IMG/VR virus record: IMGVR_UViG_3300008448_000339
Location: 1-33,825 of that record
Origin: a virus
Length of the DNA: 33,825 nt
Direction: 5' to 3' (one strand)
How positions within the stretch are numbered: the first letter of the stretch is position 1; each line of letters starts with the position of its first letter. This document shows positions 17,155 through 24,437 of this stretch, piece by piece. A model generated the notes under the pieces. The model worked only from the letters and a program-made list of their open reading frames with translations. It was not told where the DNA came from and did no database searches. The translations under genes were made by a program, and so were the position numbers.

Positions 17155-17829
17155 TTATTCTCCTAACGATCTTACTCGTTCTGCAATTTTAATTAATCGT
17201 TCTGAAATTTTATGTAAACTTTTTCTAGTTGCATTTCCATAATGATTTGATGTTACACCGGCTTCTGTCTTTAGCTTACTATTATAATTAACGAGTGTTT
17301 CAATTTCATGCAATTTTTTTGCAATTTCACGAATTGTACTGTTTACTTTCTTTACAGGAGATGTGTCTGGATCAGAATTTATAAATTTTCGATATGATTC
17401 TAAAATACTTTCGTATTTATTATCGATCATTTCACCTAATTTTTTCATATGCGTGGTTCGATCTGGTTTATTAGATTGGCCTGGGGTATCTACTAAAACT
17501 TTAGATGGATATTCATTTGGATTATTATACCAATCGTTGTCTTGAGATGCCCATGCAAATTTATCCATAAATACTTCTTCTTCGCTTTCTGGTTTTTGAT
17601 ATTCTCCAATTTTATACGAAGGTGGAGTATTTACTGATTCATATTTTGCTTTTTTCTGTTTCCATTTACCAGGAGCAGCAAAAGCAGCCGGTGTATTATA
17701 TCCAGCAATTGCCCCAGTTACATTTTGTTCATCAATTTCGTCATCCGAATCAGATTCTACCTTTTTTTCTAGTTCCGATTCTTCAATTTTGATAAACTTA
17801 TCCTCGATTTCTTTTATGAAAGATTTCAT
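17155..17829 (-). CDS. Conserved unknown between portal and protease
   Basis: A 224-aa protein whose ATG overlaps the upstream stop by four bases (ATGA), indicating translational coupling. The first 35 residues are acidic and helical. A conserved-looking segment VTGAIAGYNTPAAFAAPGKW (37-56) follows, then a Pro/Tyr/Asn-rich middle and a helical C-terminus (about 140-224, with STIREIAKKLHEIETLVNY). Motifs like AGYNTPAAF recur in phage proteins of head clusters as I recall them, but I cannot name a family. No membrane span or enzyme motif is visible. A core or internal head role is inferred from position only. Confidence 0.65.
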   Translation of the reverse strand: MKSFIKEIEDKFIKIEESELEKKVESDSDDEIDEQNVTGAIAGYNTPAAFAAPGKWKQKKAKYESVNTPPSYKIGEYQKPESEEEVFMDKFAWASQDNDWYNNPNEYPSKVLVDTPGQSNKPDRTTHMKKLGEMIDNKYESILESYRKFINSDPDTSPVKKVNSTIREIAKKLHEIETLVNYNSKLKTEAGVTSNHYGNATRKSLHKISERLIKIAERVRSLGE

Positions 17830-18677
17830 CGGTGTATTTCATTTAATTCATCAACTAAATCAAAATATCTCAACAAAGACAATATATGTGATTCTTTTAT
17901 TGTTTTCATTGTTTCAACATTACAAAGCATTTCTGATAATTTAGATACTTTTATTTTAGTAACATCATCCTCAATTTTTGATACATGCTCTGATAATTGT
18001 AATTTAATTTTTGGTATTATGCTTTTAATATATTCCTTTAGCGTAGAAGTATCATTAACATGGGTAATATATTTGTTTAAAAGTTGTTTTTGTGATTCTG
18101 ATAATACTGAGTATTTGCTATTAAATTTATCAACTAAAATTTTATAAGTTAATAAACGCATATCCTTTTCTTGTTTAGTATATGTTTCCATTACTATATC
18201 TTTAAGAACTGGTCGCTTTTCTGACAACATGGAATGATCAACAATTACATTTTTACATTCTAATAATTGTTTAGGATTATCAGTTTCTTCATACTCAAAT
18301 AACATGTATATAGAAGCTAATACTTTATAGTTATTTATGTGTATTTTTGAAATGTTATCAAATATAAAATTATCTGAAATTTCTTTAACCAAATTATATC
18401 TTTGACGACTTAATTGGGTTTTATTTAAGCGTTTATGTGCTTCTTTTATAGTTCTAATATAATCTAATGCTCTAGCCTCAGATTTGAACTGCTCTTTAAC
18501 AAGTAGGTTATATAATTGTAATTCTTTAGATAATTCTGTGTTTTTACCGAAATATTTTTTAATGATATCAATTGTTACCGATTTATCTGAAGTTAATGTT
18601 TCAGATGTTAATTTTCGGACCAACATTTCAAAAAGAATTCCAGTATTCTTATATTTCGAATGTTTTAGCTTCTTCAT
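17826..18677 (-). CDS. Conserved helical unknown after the portal gene
   Basis: A 283-aa, Lys-rich, mostly helical protein. The N-terminus has HSKYKNTGILFEMLVRKLTS (6-25), which looks like a strongly conserved motif of marine T4-like phages, though I recall no assigned function. Residues 55-110 are basic and helical. Scattered Cys residues (146, 252) form no metal site. It lies 37 bases after the portal gene and overlaps the next gene by four bases. A partial AT-rich box (AATAAATAT on the plus strand) lies 19 nt upstream of the ATG, and there is no Shine-Dalgarno sequence. A core or portal-associated role is a guess from gene order. Confidence 0.65.
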   Translation of the reverse strand: MKKLKHSKYKNTGILFEMLVRKLTSETLTSDKSVTIDIIKKYFGKNTELSKELQLYNLLVKEQFKSEARALDYIRTIKEAHKRLNKTQLSRQRYNLVKEISDNFIFDNISKIHINNYKVLASIYMLFEYEETDNPKQLLECKNVIVDHSMLSEKRPVLKDIVMETYTKQEKDMRLLTYKILVDKFNSKYSVLSESQKQLLNKYITHVNDTSTLKEYIKSIIPKIKLQLSEHVSKIEDDVTKIKVSKLSEMLCNVETMKTIKESHILSLLRYFDLVDELNEIHR

Positions 18678-18696
18678 GTATTTAATCTTTTTTTTA

Positions 18697-18705
18697 AATA
18701 AATAT
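18697..18705 (-). promoter_or_regulatory. Variant AT-rich box ATATTTATT
   Basis: One mismatch from the recurrent ATATTTATA, 19 nt before the start of the 283-aa gene. Weaker evidence than the exact copies. Confidence 0.25.
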
Positions 18706-18714
18706 ATTACATGT

Positions 18715-20538
18715 TTATAAAATGTTATTTTCGTCTAATAATGTACCAGCATCTGTATTACGGGCATCAATATTTTCAAATAACATTTTCGTAGTTTTAG
18801 ATTTACCTGATATTCGATTTAAAATATCTTTATTTTCTTTTGATAAAGAAGTTTTTCTATCTCTAACAGTTGGCTGAAATGTTCTATTTAAATTTTGAAA
18901 GTCAAATGCTTGTCGTAATTCTTTTTTTCCGGTCGGATCCCATCCAAATGCATTTGCATGTTGTCCCGATTTAATTCCTTCTTTTGGACGTCCACCTAAA
19001 TCTTTTTCTTCTACTTCGTTGCTACTCATATGAACGGTAGCTAAATCATGTGGCGTTCCATAAGATACTCCGGTGATAGCGGGATCATTTCCTTCTTGTT
19101 CAATTTGATTTTGACGGAATCTCAATTTTAAATCTTCAATAATATCATTACGTTCTTGTAACCATTGTTCTTCAGACATATTAAAGATATATTCATAAAT
19201 GTATCGATCTGAAACTAATTTACTATCTTTCATTGTGTTAGCTAATTGAATTTTTTCATTCATTAAAGCTACTTTTTGTTGATCGTAAATTATAGATGGA
19301 GCAGTTAGTTCTAATTCAAATCCAACTAAATCTTCTCCTTCAAATCCTTGTGTGTATAAATGAACTATGGCAATCTTTGTTAATTCAGAAACCATTATTT
19401 TTTGTATACGTTCTATTGTTCTAGCAAAACGAATATCCATAGAAGCTAATGTTGTTTTACCTTCAACTTCTTCAGCATATCCTAAAAATGGTTTTGGTAT
19501 TTTTAAACCAGCCATCATTTTATTTTTTACATATTCAATATCTTCAATTCCGGTAAAAGTCATACCAGGTAATGTATCAATATTAGTAGAACTTTGTCCT
19601 CCTCGAACTGGCAAGTAATAATCTTCTAACATGTTATTAAGATTAAACTTAAGATTGTAGTTTCCGGTACTTTGATCTACATGCGGTATCTTTTTCATTT
19701 TATTGATAATGGTTTCCATGAAAGTATCAACTTCATTTGGTGGAATATTACCAATATCAATTTTAAATATACGTTTTTCTGGAGCTCGCATAATACGATG
19801 TATTAGCATTGCATCTTCTAATAAAGTTAATTTTTGAAATTCTTTACGAGCTCCTTCTAACATACTTCTACCGTATGGTAAAAAATTAGAGTCTGACATT
19901 AATCGGAAATGTGCAATTTCAAAAACATCATATTCTTGTTTTGGCCCCATTAAGTGATTAAATTTAATTTTATAATCACCAGTTTTTTCATCATATTCTT
20001 CTAATCGCTCAACTTCATATGAAGATAATGGTCTTGCATTTAAGATACCAATTTCTTCTGCAATATCCAATTTTAAAAAGAAATCTCCATATTTTGCCAT
20101 GTTTCTAATCCATGGCCACAAATTAAATTCAATATTTAAAACATCATAAAATAAATTATAAAGTATTTTTTGTATGTTTGTTTTATTACTTTTAATTGTT
20201 AAAATTTCTCCAAATTGATCTGCTAATGTAGATTCATCTGCGTATATATCAAGTGCAGAAGAAATGATAGGATCTTTATCCATCATTTCATAATCAGCAT
20301 ATAGCTGTATACGATTTTGTGAAGTATTGTAATTAGTATCAAAACTACCAAATCCGCCAGCTTTATGTGGGCTACCACTATGTAGTCTAGTATAACGGTC
20401 GGTTATTTTTGTTTGTGTTATATTTCCGCGAGATTGTAAACGGTTGGTGTCGACTACTCTTACTTTATCTTTACCATATGCTCGTACAATAACATTGGTA
20501 CTAAATAAATTTTGTAATCTTTGTCTTAATGAAGCCAT
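18715..20538 (-). CDS. 20: Portal vertex protein (gp20)
   Basis: A 607-aa portal protein somewhat longer than T4 gp20 (524 aa). It would form the dodecameric ring at the DNA entry vertex, nucleate prohead assembly and bind the terminase. Family features include QNRIQLYADYEMMDKDPIIS and ALDIYADEST (about 76-107), NLWPWIRNMAKYGDFFLK (about 140-157), LPYGRSMLEGARKEFQKL and EDAMLIHRIMRAPEKRIF (about 220-258), GMTFTGIEDIEYVKNKMM and KPFLGYAEEVEGKTTLAS. The extra length is mostly a Lys/Arg-rich C-terminal tail (about 500-607). It follows the terminase by 40 bases with no sheath or tube gene between them, unlike T4. There is no Shine-Dalgarno; an AT-rich box lies 25 nt upstream. Confidence 0.93.
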   Translation of the reverse strand: MASLRQRLQNLFSTNVIVRAYGKDKVRVVDTNRLQSRGNITQTKITDRYTRLHSGSPHKAGGFGSFDTNYNTSQNRIQLYADYEMMDKDPIISSALDIYADESTLADQFGEILTIKSNKTNIQKILYNLFYDVLNIEFNLWPWIRNMAKYGDFFLKLDIAEEIGILNARPLSSYEVERLEEYDEKTGDYKIKFNHLMGPKQEYDVFEIAHFRLMSDSNFLPYGRSMLEGARKEFQKLTLLEDAMLIHRIMRAPEKRIFKIDIGNIPPNEVDTFMETIINKMKKIPHVDQSTGNYNLKFNLNNMLEDYYLPVRGGQSSTNIDTLPGMTFTGIEDIEYVKNKMMAGLKIPKPFLGYAEEVEGKTTLASMDIRFARTIERIQKIMVSELTKIAIVHLYTQGFEGEDLVGFELELTAPSIIYDQQKVALMNEKIQLANTMKDSKLVSDRYIYEYIFNMSEEQWLQERNDIIEDLKLRFRQNQIEQEGNDPAITGVSYGTPHDLATVHMSSNEVEEKDLGGRPKEGIKSGQHANAFGWDPTGKKELRQAFDFQNLNRTFQPTVRDRKTSLSKENKDILNRISGKSKTTKMLFENIDARNTDAGTLLDENNIL

Positions 20539-20563
20539 ATTGTATTTATATTAGTTGTATACT

Positions 20564-20572
20564 TATAAATAT
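20564..20572 (-). promoter_or_regulatory. AT-rich box ATATTTATA, candidate promoter element
   Basis: ATATTTATA on the coding strand, 25 nt before the portal start codon, in the 40-base gap after the terminase gene. A coding-strand TATAAATA (T4 late promoter consensus) also occurs at 20543-20550, but only 4 nt before the ATG, too close for an ordinary leader. Confidence 0.4.
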
Positions 20573-20578
20573 AAACTA

Positions 20579-22156
20579 TTACAAAAGCCATGTTAAATTT
20601 TCAGATCCAAACCCATTATCCCATTTCCACGAATCATTTGGTTTAGATTTTCCTGTATAAATAACATTATTGCTAGTTTTTTGAAATGCGTTTAATGCTC
20701 GTTTATTTAAATCAATTCCTTGCTGTCTTAATTTGAGTGAAGTGTCTCGCAACCAAAGTGCGATACAAAAAGACATAACCAAATCATCATTATAACCTTG
20801 CTGTGATTGTGCTTTACCATTTAACCATATAAATACAAATAGTTCTTGTATTAATCGTTTACTACGTATAATAGGTGTTTTTTCACGCATATACATCTCC
20901 AATGCTGATATCATTAATGGTCTAGTTCTTGCAGTTGTAGATACGCCAGGAACCATTTGTGATTTGTCTTTCATATCATAGCCTTTTTTCAACTGCACAT
21001 TAGTATCAATATACCCATCATCTTTATATGTATAAACTAAATTAGCATATCCTCGATCGATAGCTGGTTGTATTGCTGCCCAACCAATGTTTGCGTTTTC
21101 AATTGCTAGTAACGCATTATTCCATTCTGTTGCAACTGATACTAACATGTTACCAAATTCATTAGGTGGTATTTTTCCTTTATATTCTGCTACTTGTCGT
21201 ATGTCTTGTACATCAATAACATGAAATGTAGACCAGTCTGCGCCATCGCCTCGAGCAACATCCGCTACAACCATATAATCTCGAGAATAATCTGGATACT
21301 CCCATACCCAATATGCATTGTCGTATCCTCGCTTTTCTATAGGTTCTGTACATTTTGATTCGTATTCTTGTAATAAATTTCCGTCAACTACCGTATGTCC
21401 AGATGATATAAAATCACAATCACATTCCTGCGCAGCGCCATGTTCTCCTAATAATCTAGTTTGTTCATTACGCCATTCTGAATCTCGTTCTGGGTGTACG
21501 TCCCATTTTAATCTAATCGTATGAAATCCATTTGTACCAGATTCAGCATCTGCCCATGTTTGATGAAACCAATTACCAATACCATTTGGAGTAGACAATA
21601 CAATAGCACCACCACCGGTTGATAATGTTGCTTGTGATGCGATCCAAATTTCTTCAATGTTTCTAATAAATGCAGCCTCATCAACAATTAATAATGATAA
21701 TGCTTCTGAACGAGCTCCGGTTGATGCACTAGATATTGCTTTTATTTGAGAACCATTTTTGAATTTCAATGATAACTTGTTATTCGATGTTATAGTAGTT
21801 TTTAACCAACTTGGTAAATGTTCATTCATTATTTGAACTTTACTTACTAAGTTTTTTGCTACATCTTGTGTGGTTGCAATAACTAACACATTGAAATCAT
21901 CATTAAATAACATAGACCATAATGCAAAACCAGCAGTTAAAGTGGATATACCTAACTGTCTAGATTTTAGTATTATATTATATCTATTATCTCGTAATTC
22001 AGTTAATGAATCTTCTTGAAATGGAAATAAATTAAATTTTATTTTTCCTCGTTTAGGATGTTGTATATAACAATACTGTTTCATGAAAAAAACAGGATCT
22101 GCAGCACATTTCATGTACTGTTGTTGAATTACTTGTTTTAAATTTGCTTGTGCCAT
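20579..22156 (-). CDS. 17: Terminase large subunit (gp17)
   Basis: A 525-aa packaging motor that hydrolyses ATP to drive DNA into the prohead and cuts the concatemer. The ATPase half has a Walker A-like KSRQLGIST (64-72), Walker B LLIVDEA (155-161) and coupling motif STPNG (188-192). The nuclease half has the three acidic sites D299 (VADVARGDGADWS), E353 (IENAN) and D457/D458 (YNDDLVMS). It is shorter than T4 gp17 (610 aa), lacking much of the N-terminal extension and C-terminal tail. Its ATG overlaps the upstream TGA (TGATG), so translation is probably coupled. I see no clear gp16 small subunit; the small genes upstream are candidates by position only. Confidence 0.95.
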   Translation of the reverse strand: MAQANLKQVIQQQYMKCAADPVFFMKQYCYIQHPKRGKIKFNLFPFQEDSLTELRDNRYNIILKSRQLGISTLTAGFALWSMLFNDDFNVLVIATTQDVAKNLVSKVQIMNEHLPSWLKTTITSNNKLSLKFKNGSQIKAISSASTGARSEALSLLIVDEAAFIRNIEEIWIASQATLSTGGGAIVLSTPNGIGNWFHQTWADAESGTNGFHTIRLKWDVHPERDSEWRNEQTRLLGEHGAAQECDCDFISSGHTVVDGNLLQEYESKCTEPIEKRGYDNAYWVWEYPDYSRDYMVVADVARGDGADWSTFHVIDVQDIRQVAEYKGKIPPNEFGNMLVSVATEWNNALLAIENANIGWAAIQPAIDRGYANLVYTYKDDGYIDTNVQLKKGYDMKDKSQMVPGVSTTARTRPLMISALEMYMREKTPIIRSKRLIQELFVFIWLNGKAQSQQGYNDDLVMSFCIALWLRDTSLKLRQQGIDLNKRALNAFQKTSNNVIYTGKSKPNDSWKWDNGFGSENLTWLL

Positions 22157-22563
22157 CAGTGTAATGTAATTGTAACAATCATTTGACCGGTTAATAACGT
22201 TGTTATGATTCCGCTAGCAAACCAAATTGCTTTGTGATCATACCATTTAGTTTGATGTTCTTTTAATTTTTTTGAATACCATTCTTCTCGTTGTTGGTAC
22301 AATGTTATATTTTCTTGTAACAGTGTTATTTTTTGTTTTCTAAATTCATTCTCTACAGAATCTAGCCGAATCAATGTTTCTTGTTCTTGTATTATAGATT
22401 TTTGTTCGTGAATTATTTTTGTATTAACAGAATCTAAATGACATAATGAATCTAATGTAAATGATATATCAATTACCTCTTGCTCAGTAAAACAAGTATC
22501 ACTACTCTGAGACCAGGCAGTGATACTTATAAATAAAAAAAATAATGATATTAAATATTTCAT
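22156..22563 (-). CDS. Exported coiled-coil protein with C-terminal membrane segment
   Basis: A 135-aa protein with an N-terminal signal peptide, MKYLISLFFLFISITAWSQ, ending in the A-x-x-Q style common in Bacteroidota. A Glu/Gln/Ile/Leu-rich coiled coil follows (about 25-100, with repeated SIIQEQETLIRLDSVENEF-like heptads). A hydrophobic segment (about 112-133) could anchor the C-terminus in a membrane. It overlaps the upstream gene by four bases (ATGA) and the terminase by one. Small phage genes of this shape are sometimes spanins or holin-associated proteins, so a lysis or envelope role is possible; a membrane-linked packaging role is an alternative given its place. I recall similar proteins in Bacteroidota phages but cannot name a family. 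Confidence 0.65.
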   Translation of the reverse strand: MKYLISLFFLFISITAWSQSSDTCFTEQEVIDISFTLDSLCHLDSVNTKIIHEQKSIIQEQETLIRLDSVENEFRKQKITLLQENITLYQQREEWYSKKLKEHQTKWYDHKAIWFASGIITTLLTGQMIVTITLH

Positions 22564-22916
22564 CGTCTTCTTGTTTTGTTCAATATATTCTTTTTTGCTG
22601 CAGCTGCATCTTTTTTTTCTTCTGGAACATTCTTTTTTGAATCTTCTAAAATTTTAACTAAATCTTTTTTGTCAGTAATTTTCTTTTTAACATCAACTTT
22701 TTGTTCTTCAATTTGTTCAAGTTTTTTATCTACATCTTGTATCTGTTGATTGTTTGTATCTATTTTTTGTTTAATATCTGGCAATTCGTTATCGACAGTA
22801 TTTTCTTTTTTTGTTGATTTAATTAAAAAGAATACTCCAATAACTCCAGCAAGTATTCCTATAATAATTGCCCAATATTTTTTAATTGTTGCTATCATTT
22901 GTTTCCGTTTCCCCAT
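22560..22916 (-). CDS. Small membrane-anchored coiled-coil protein
   Basis: A 118-aa protein with one N-terminal transmembrane segment (about 15-33, WAIIIGILAGVIGVFFLI) flanked by Lys, then a Lys/Asp-rich coiled coil (40-95) and a basic tail ending KTRRR. A second possible start at Met7 (22898) would shorten the overlap with the upstream gene. It overlaps that gene by 35 bases and the next by four. The N-in anchored topology with a charged coiled coil complements the exported partner encoded downstream, so the two may form a pair spanning the envelope. The function is not recognised; lysis, superinfection exclusion and assembly are all possible. Confidence 0.6.
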   Translation of the reverse strand: MGKRKQMIATIKKYWAIIIGILAGVIGVFFLIKSTKKENTVDNELPDIKQKIDTNNQQIQDVDKKLEQIEEQKVDVKKKITDKKDLVKILEDSKKNVPEEKKDAAAAKKNILNKTRRR

Positions 22917-23538
22917 TTAGTTTATTTAAGAATTTTTCTTTAAATTTTTCAAATTCTTTTTGAATTTTTTCTTCAAATTCTTCTGGAGTCATTTTTGCTG
23001 TCCATGTTTCTAAGTCCCCAGATGAATTAGATACAAACTGTGTTGATTGGGTATATGCTTGTTTTAATAAATTAATATCTTGTTCGGCCGAACGTAGCCA
23101 AGCTAATGCATTATTTTTAACTCGATCTCGTTCATATTCTTCAAACTTACCCTGTTTCCTTAAGTCATGTTCCATTTCTATCACACAGTCAAAACACATA
23201 TCATGTATTCGTCGCATCTTTTCATCGATGCGTTGTGGATTTGTGCATGTGCATGTTTCTTTTGGACAACGATTAAATCTATTTAATTCATCTCGTACTT
23301 TTTGAAATACTTCTGAATTTTTTGATTTTTTAATTCGGAAGCCATCCCGTTGCTCAATAACATATACGTTACCAGTAACGGGATCAGTCTCTTCCCAGAT
23401 ATCTCCAATCTCGTGTCGTTCATTCTTTTTAGCTGCGGAATCTGCATCAGAAAATCCAACAGTTTTTTTAGTTTGAAACTTATGCGTGCCATCTAACATT
23501 TGTTTAATGGCTTTGATATTTTGTAACTTTTTTGACAT
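22882..23538 (-). CDS. Cys-rich, putative zinc-binding unknown
   Basis: A 218-aa protein. Its middle holds C91-x4-C96-x-C98 and C115-x2-C118 (RCPKETCTCTN and DMCFDCVIEMEHDLR), a spacing typical of a zinc-binding site. An N-terminal segment (42-70) has GDIWEETDPVTGNVYVIEQR, the C-terminus is a Glu/Lys-rich helix (about 185-205), and the last residues are acidic/Asn. I recall similar proteins (Cys pair plus MCFDC motif) near the packaging genes of marine phages, with no known role. A terminase-small-subunit role is conceivable by position but has no motif support. It has no Shine-Dalgarno sequence. Confidence 0.65.
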   Translation of the reverse strand: MSKKLQNIKAIKQMLDGTHKFQTKKTVGFSDADSAAKKNERHEIGDIWEETDPVTGNVYVIEQRDGFRIKKSKNSEVFQKVRDELNRFNRCPKETCTCTNPQRIDEKMRRIHDMCFDCVIEMEHDLRKQGKFEEYERDRVKNNALAWLRSAEQDINLLKQAYTQSTQFVSNSSGDLETWTAKMTPEEFEEKIQKEFEKFKEKFLNKLNGETETNDSNN

Positions 23539-23560
23539 ATATAACTAATTTTTAAATTTA

Positions 23561-24406
23561 TTATTTTTCAGAACTACCTGCTAATGTTGTTAATTTTTTA
23601 ATTGCTAATGTTCTTAATAGTTTATAAAAGTTTGCTTGATCAACTACTTCTACATCTTGCATTGCTAAGTTAATTACATTTGCAATAGATTTAATTCTAG
23701 CAACATTTCCAGCTTCACCTTTTAAACTTTCAACATATTTTTCTACTGCCACAGTTTCTTTTGCTTGTTTTTCTTCTTCTTTTTCTACAGCGGGCTCTTC
23801 TGGTGTAGCTGGCTCTTCTGTTTTTGCTACTGGTTGTGCTGCAGGTTCGGTGGTTACAGAAGCTGGTGTTTCAGCTGGAGTTTCTATTTCTGGTTCTGCA
23901 GTAGGTGTTTCTTCTGGAACTTCTGCAGCTGTATCGGGTTTTTCTTCTTCTTGTTCTCGCATTAAAATTGCTTGAACATTTCGACGAACATATTCTTTAA
24001 TTAATGCTTCTTTTTGTTCAGCAGTTAATTTTTTTATACGATCCTTAACAGATTCTCTAGTTAAATTTTCTTTTTTATCTTTAATCACATCAGCAATTTC
24101 TTTTTCTTCTTTATCTTCTCGTTTTTTCAATCTTTTAAGTGCATGTTTAGGATCATATTCACCGTTTTCTAAATCATCATATAATCTATCGTCAGTATTC
24201 CATTTTATATCGTACGAGCCATCATCAACCATCGGTTTATCAGTTTTACGTAGTAAATTAGGAATAGTATCACCATTTGATTTAGGATTCAATCCACCTT
24301 TTTTGTCATCCATTGTATAATCTTTAAGATCTTTTCTAGGTTTTATTTTTTGTGACTTTTCTAGATCTTTTGGTTCTTTGTACTTGCTTTTATGTTTTTG
24401 AGCCAT
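23561..24406 (-). CDS. Disordered Pro/Glu/Thr-rich protein with helical ends
   Basis: A 281-aa protein. The N-terminal 75 residues are Lys/Asp-rich and disordered. A basic helix follows (about 76-150, with LTAEQKEALIKEYVRRNVQA). A low-complexity tract rich in Pro, Glu, Thr and Ala covers about 150-215, and a final helical domain runs from about 220 to 281 (GNVARIKSIANVINLAMQDV). AGGA lies nine bases before the ATG. The low-complexity tract looks like a flexible linker between two interaction domains, as in scaffold or internal core proteins. No enzyme motif is visible, and I do not recognise the family. It may work with the membrane and terminase genes that follow. Confidence 0.6.
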   Translation of the reverse strand: MAQKHKSKYKEPKDLEKSQKIKPRKDLKDYTMDDKKGGLNPKSNGDTIPNLLRKTDKPMVDDGSYDIKWNTDDRLYDDLENGEYDPKHALKRLKKREDKEEKEIADVIKDKKENLTRESVKDRIKKLTAEQKEALIKEYVRRNVQAILMREQEEEKPDTAAEVPEETPTAEPEIETPAETPASVTTEPAAQPVAKTEEPATPEEPAVEKEEEKQAKETVAVEKYVESLKGEAGNVARIKSIANVINLAMQDVEVVDQANFYKLLRTLAIKKLTTLAGSSEK

Positions 24407-24428
24407 TGGTATATTTCCTATTTTTATA

Positions 24429-24437
24429 TATAAATAT
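24429..24437 (-). promoter_or_regulatory. AT-rich box ATATTTATA, candidate promoter element
   Basis: ATATTTATA on the coding strand, 22 nt before the 281-aa gene's start and overlapping the end of the preceding gene's stop codon. A separate Shine-Dalgarno-like AGGA lies between it and the ATG. Confidence 0.4.

Noticed and set aside
22156-23538. Calling one of the small genes terminase small subunit gp16
   Set aside because: Only the position supports it; two have membrane segments and the third has a Cys-rich motif not typical of gp16.
23765-23965. Plus-strand frame with a Phe/Cys/Trp-rich product
   Set aside because: It is the antisense of the Glu/Lys/Pro-rich tract of the 281-aa gene; such composition arises as a shadow of GAA/AAA codons.
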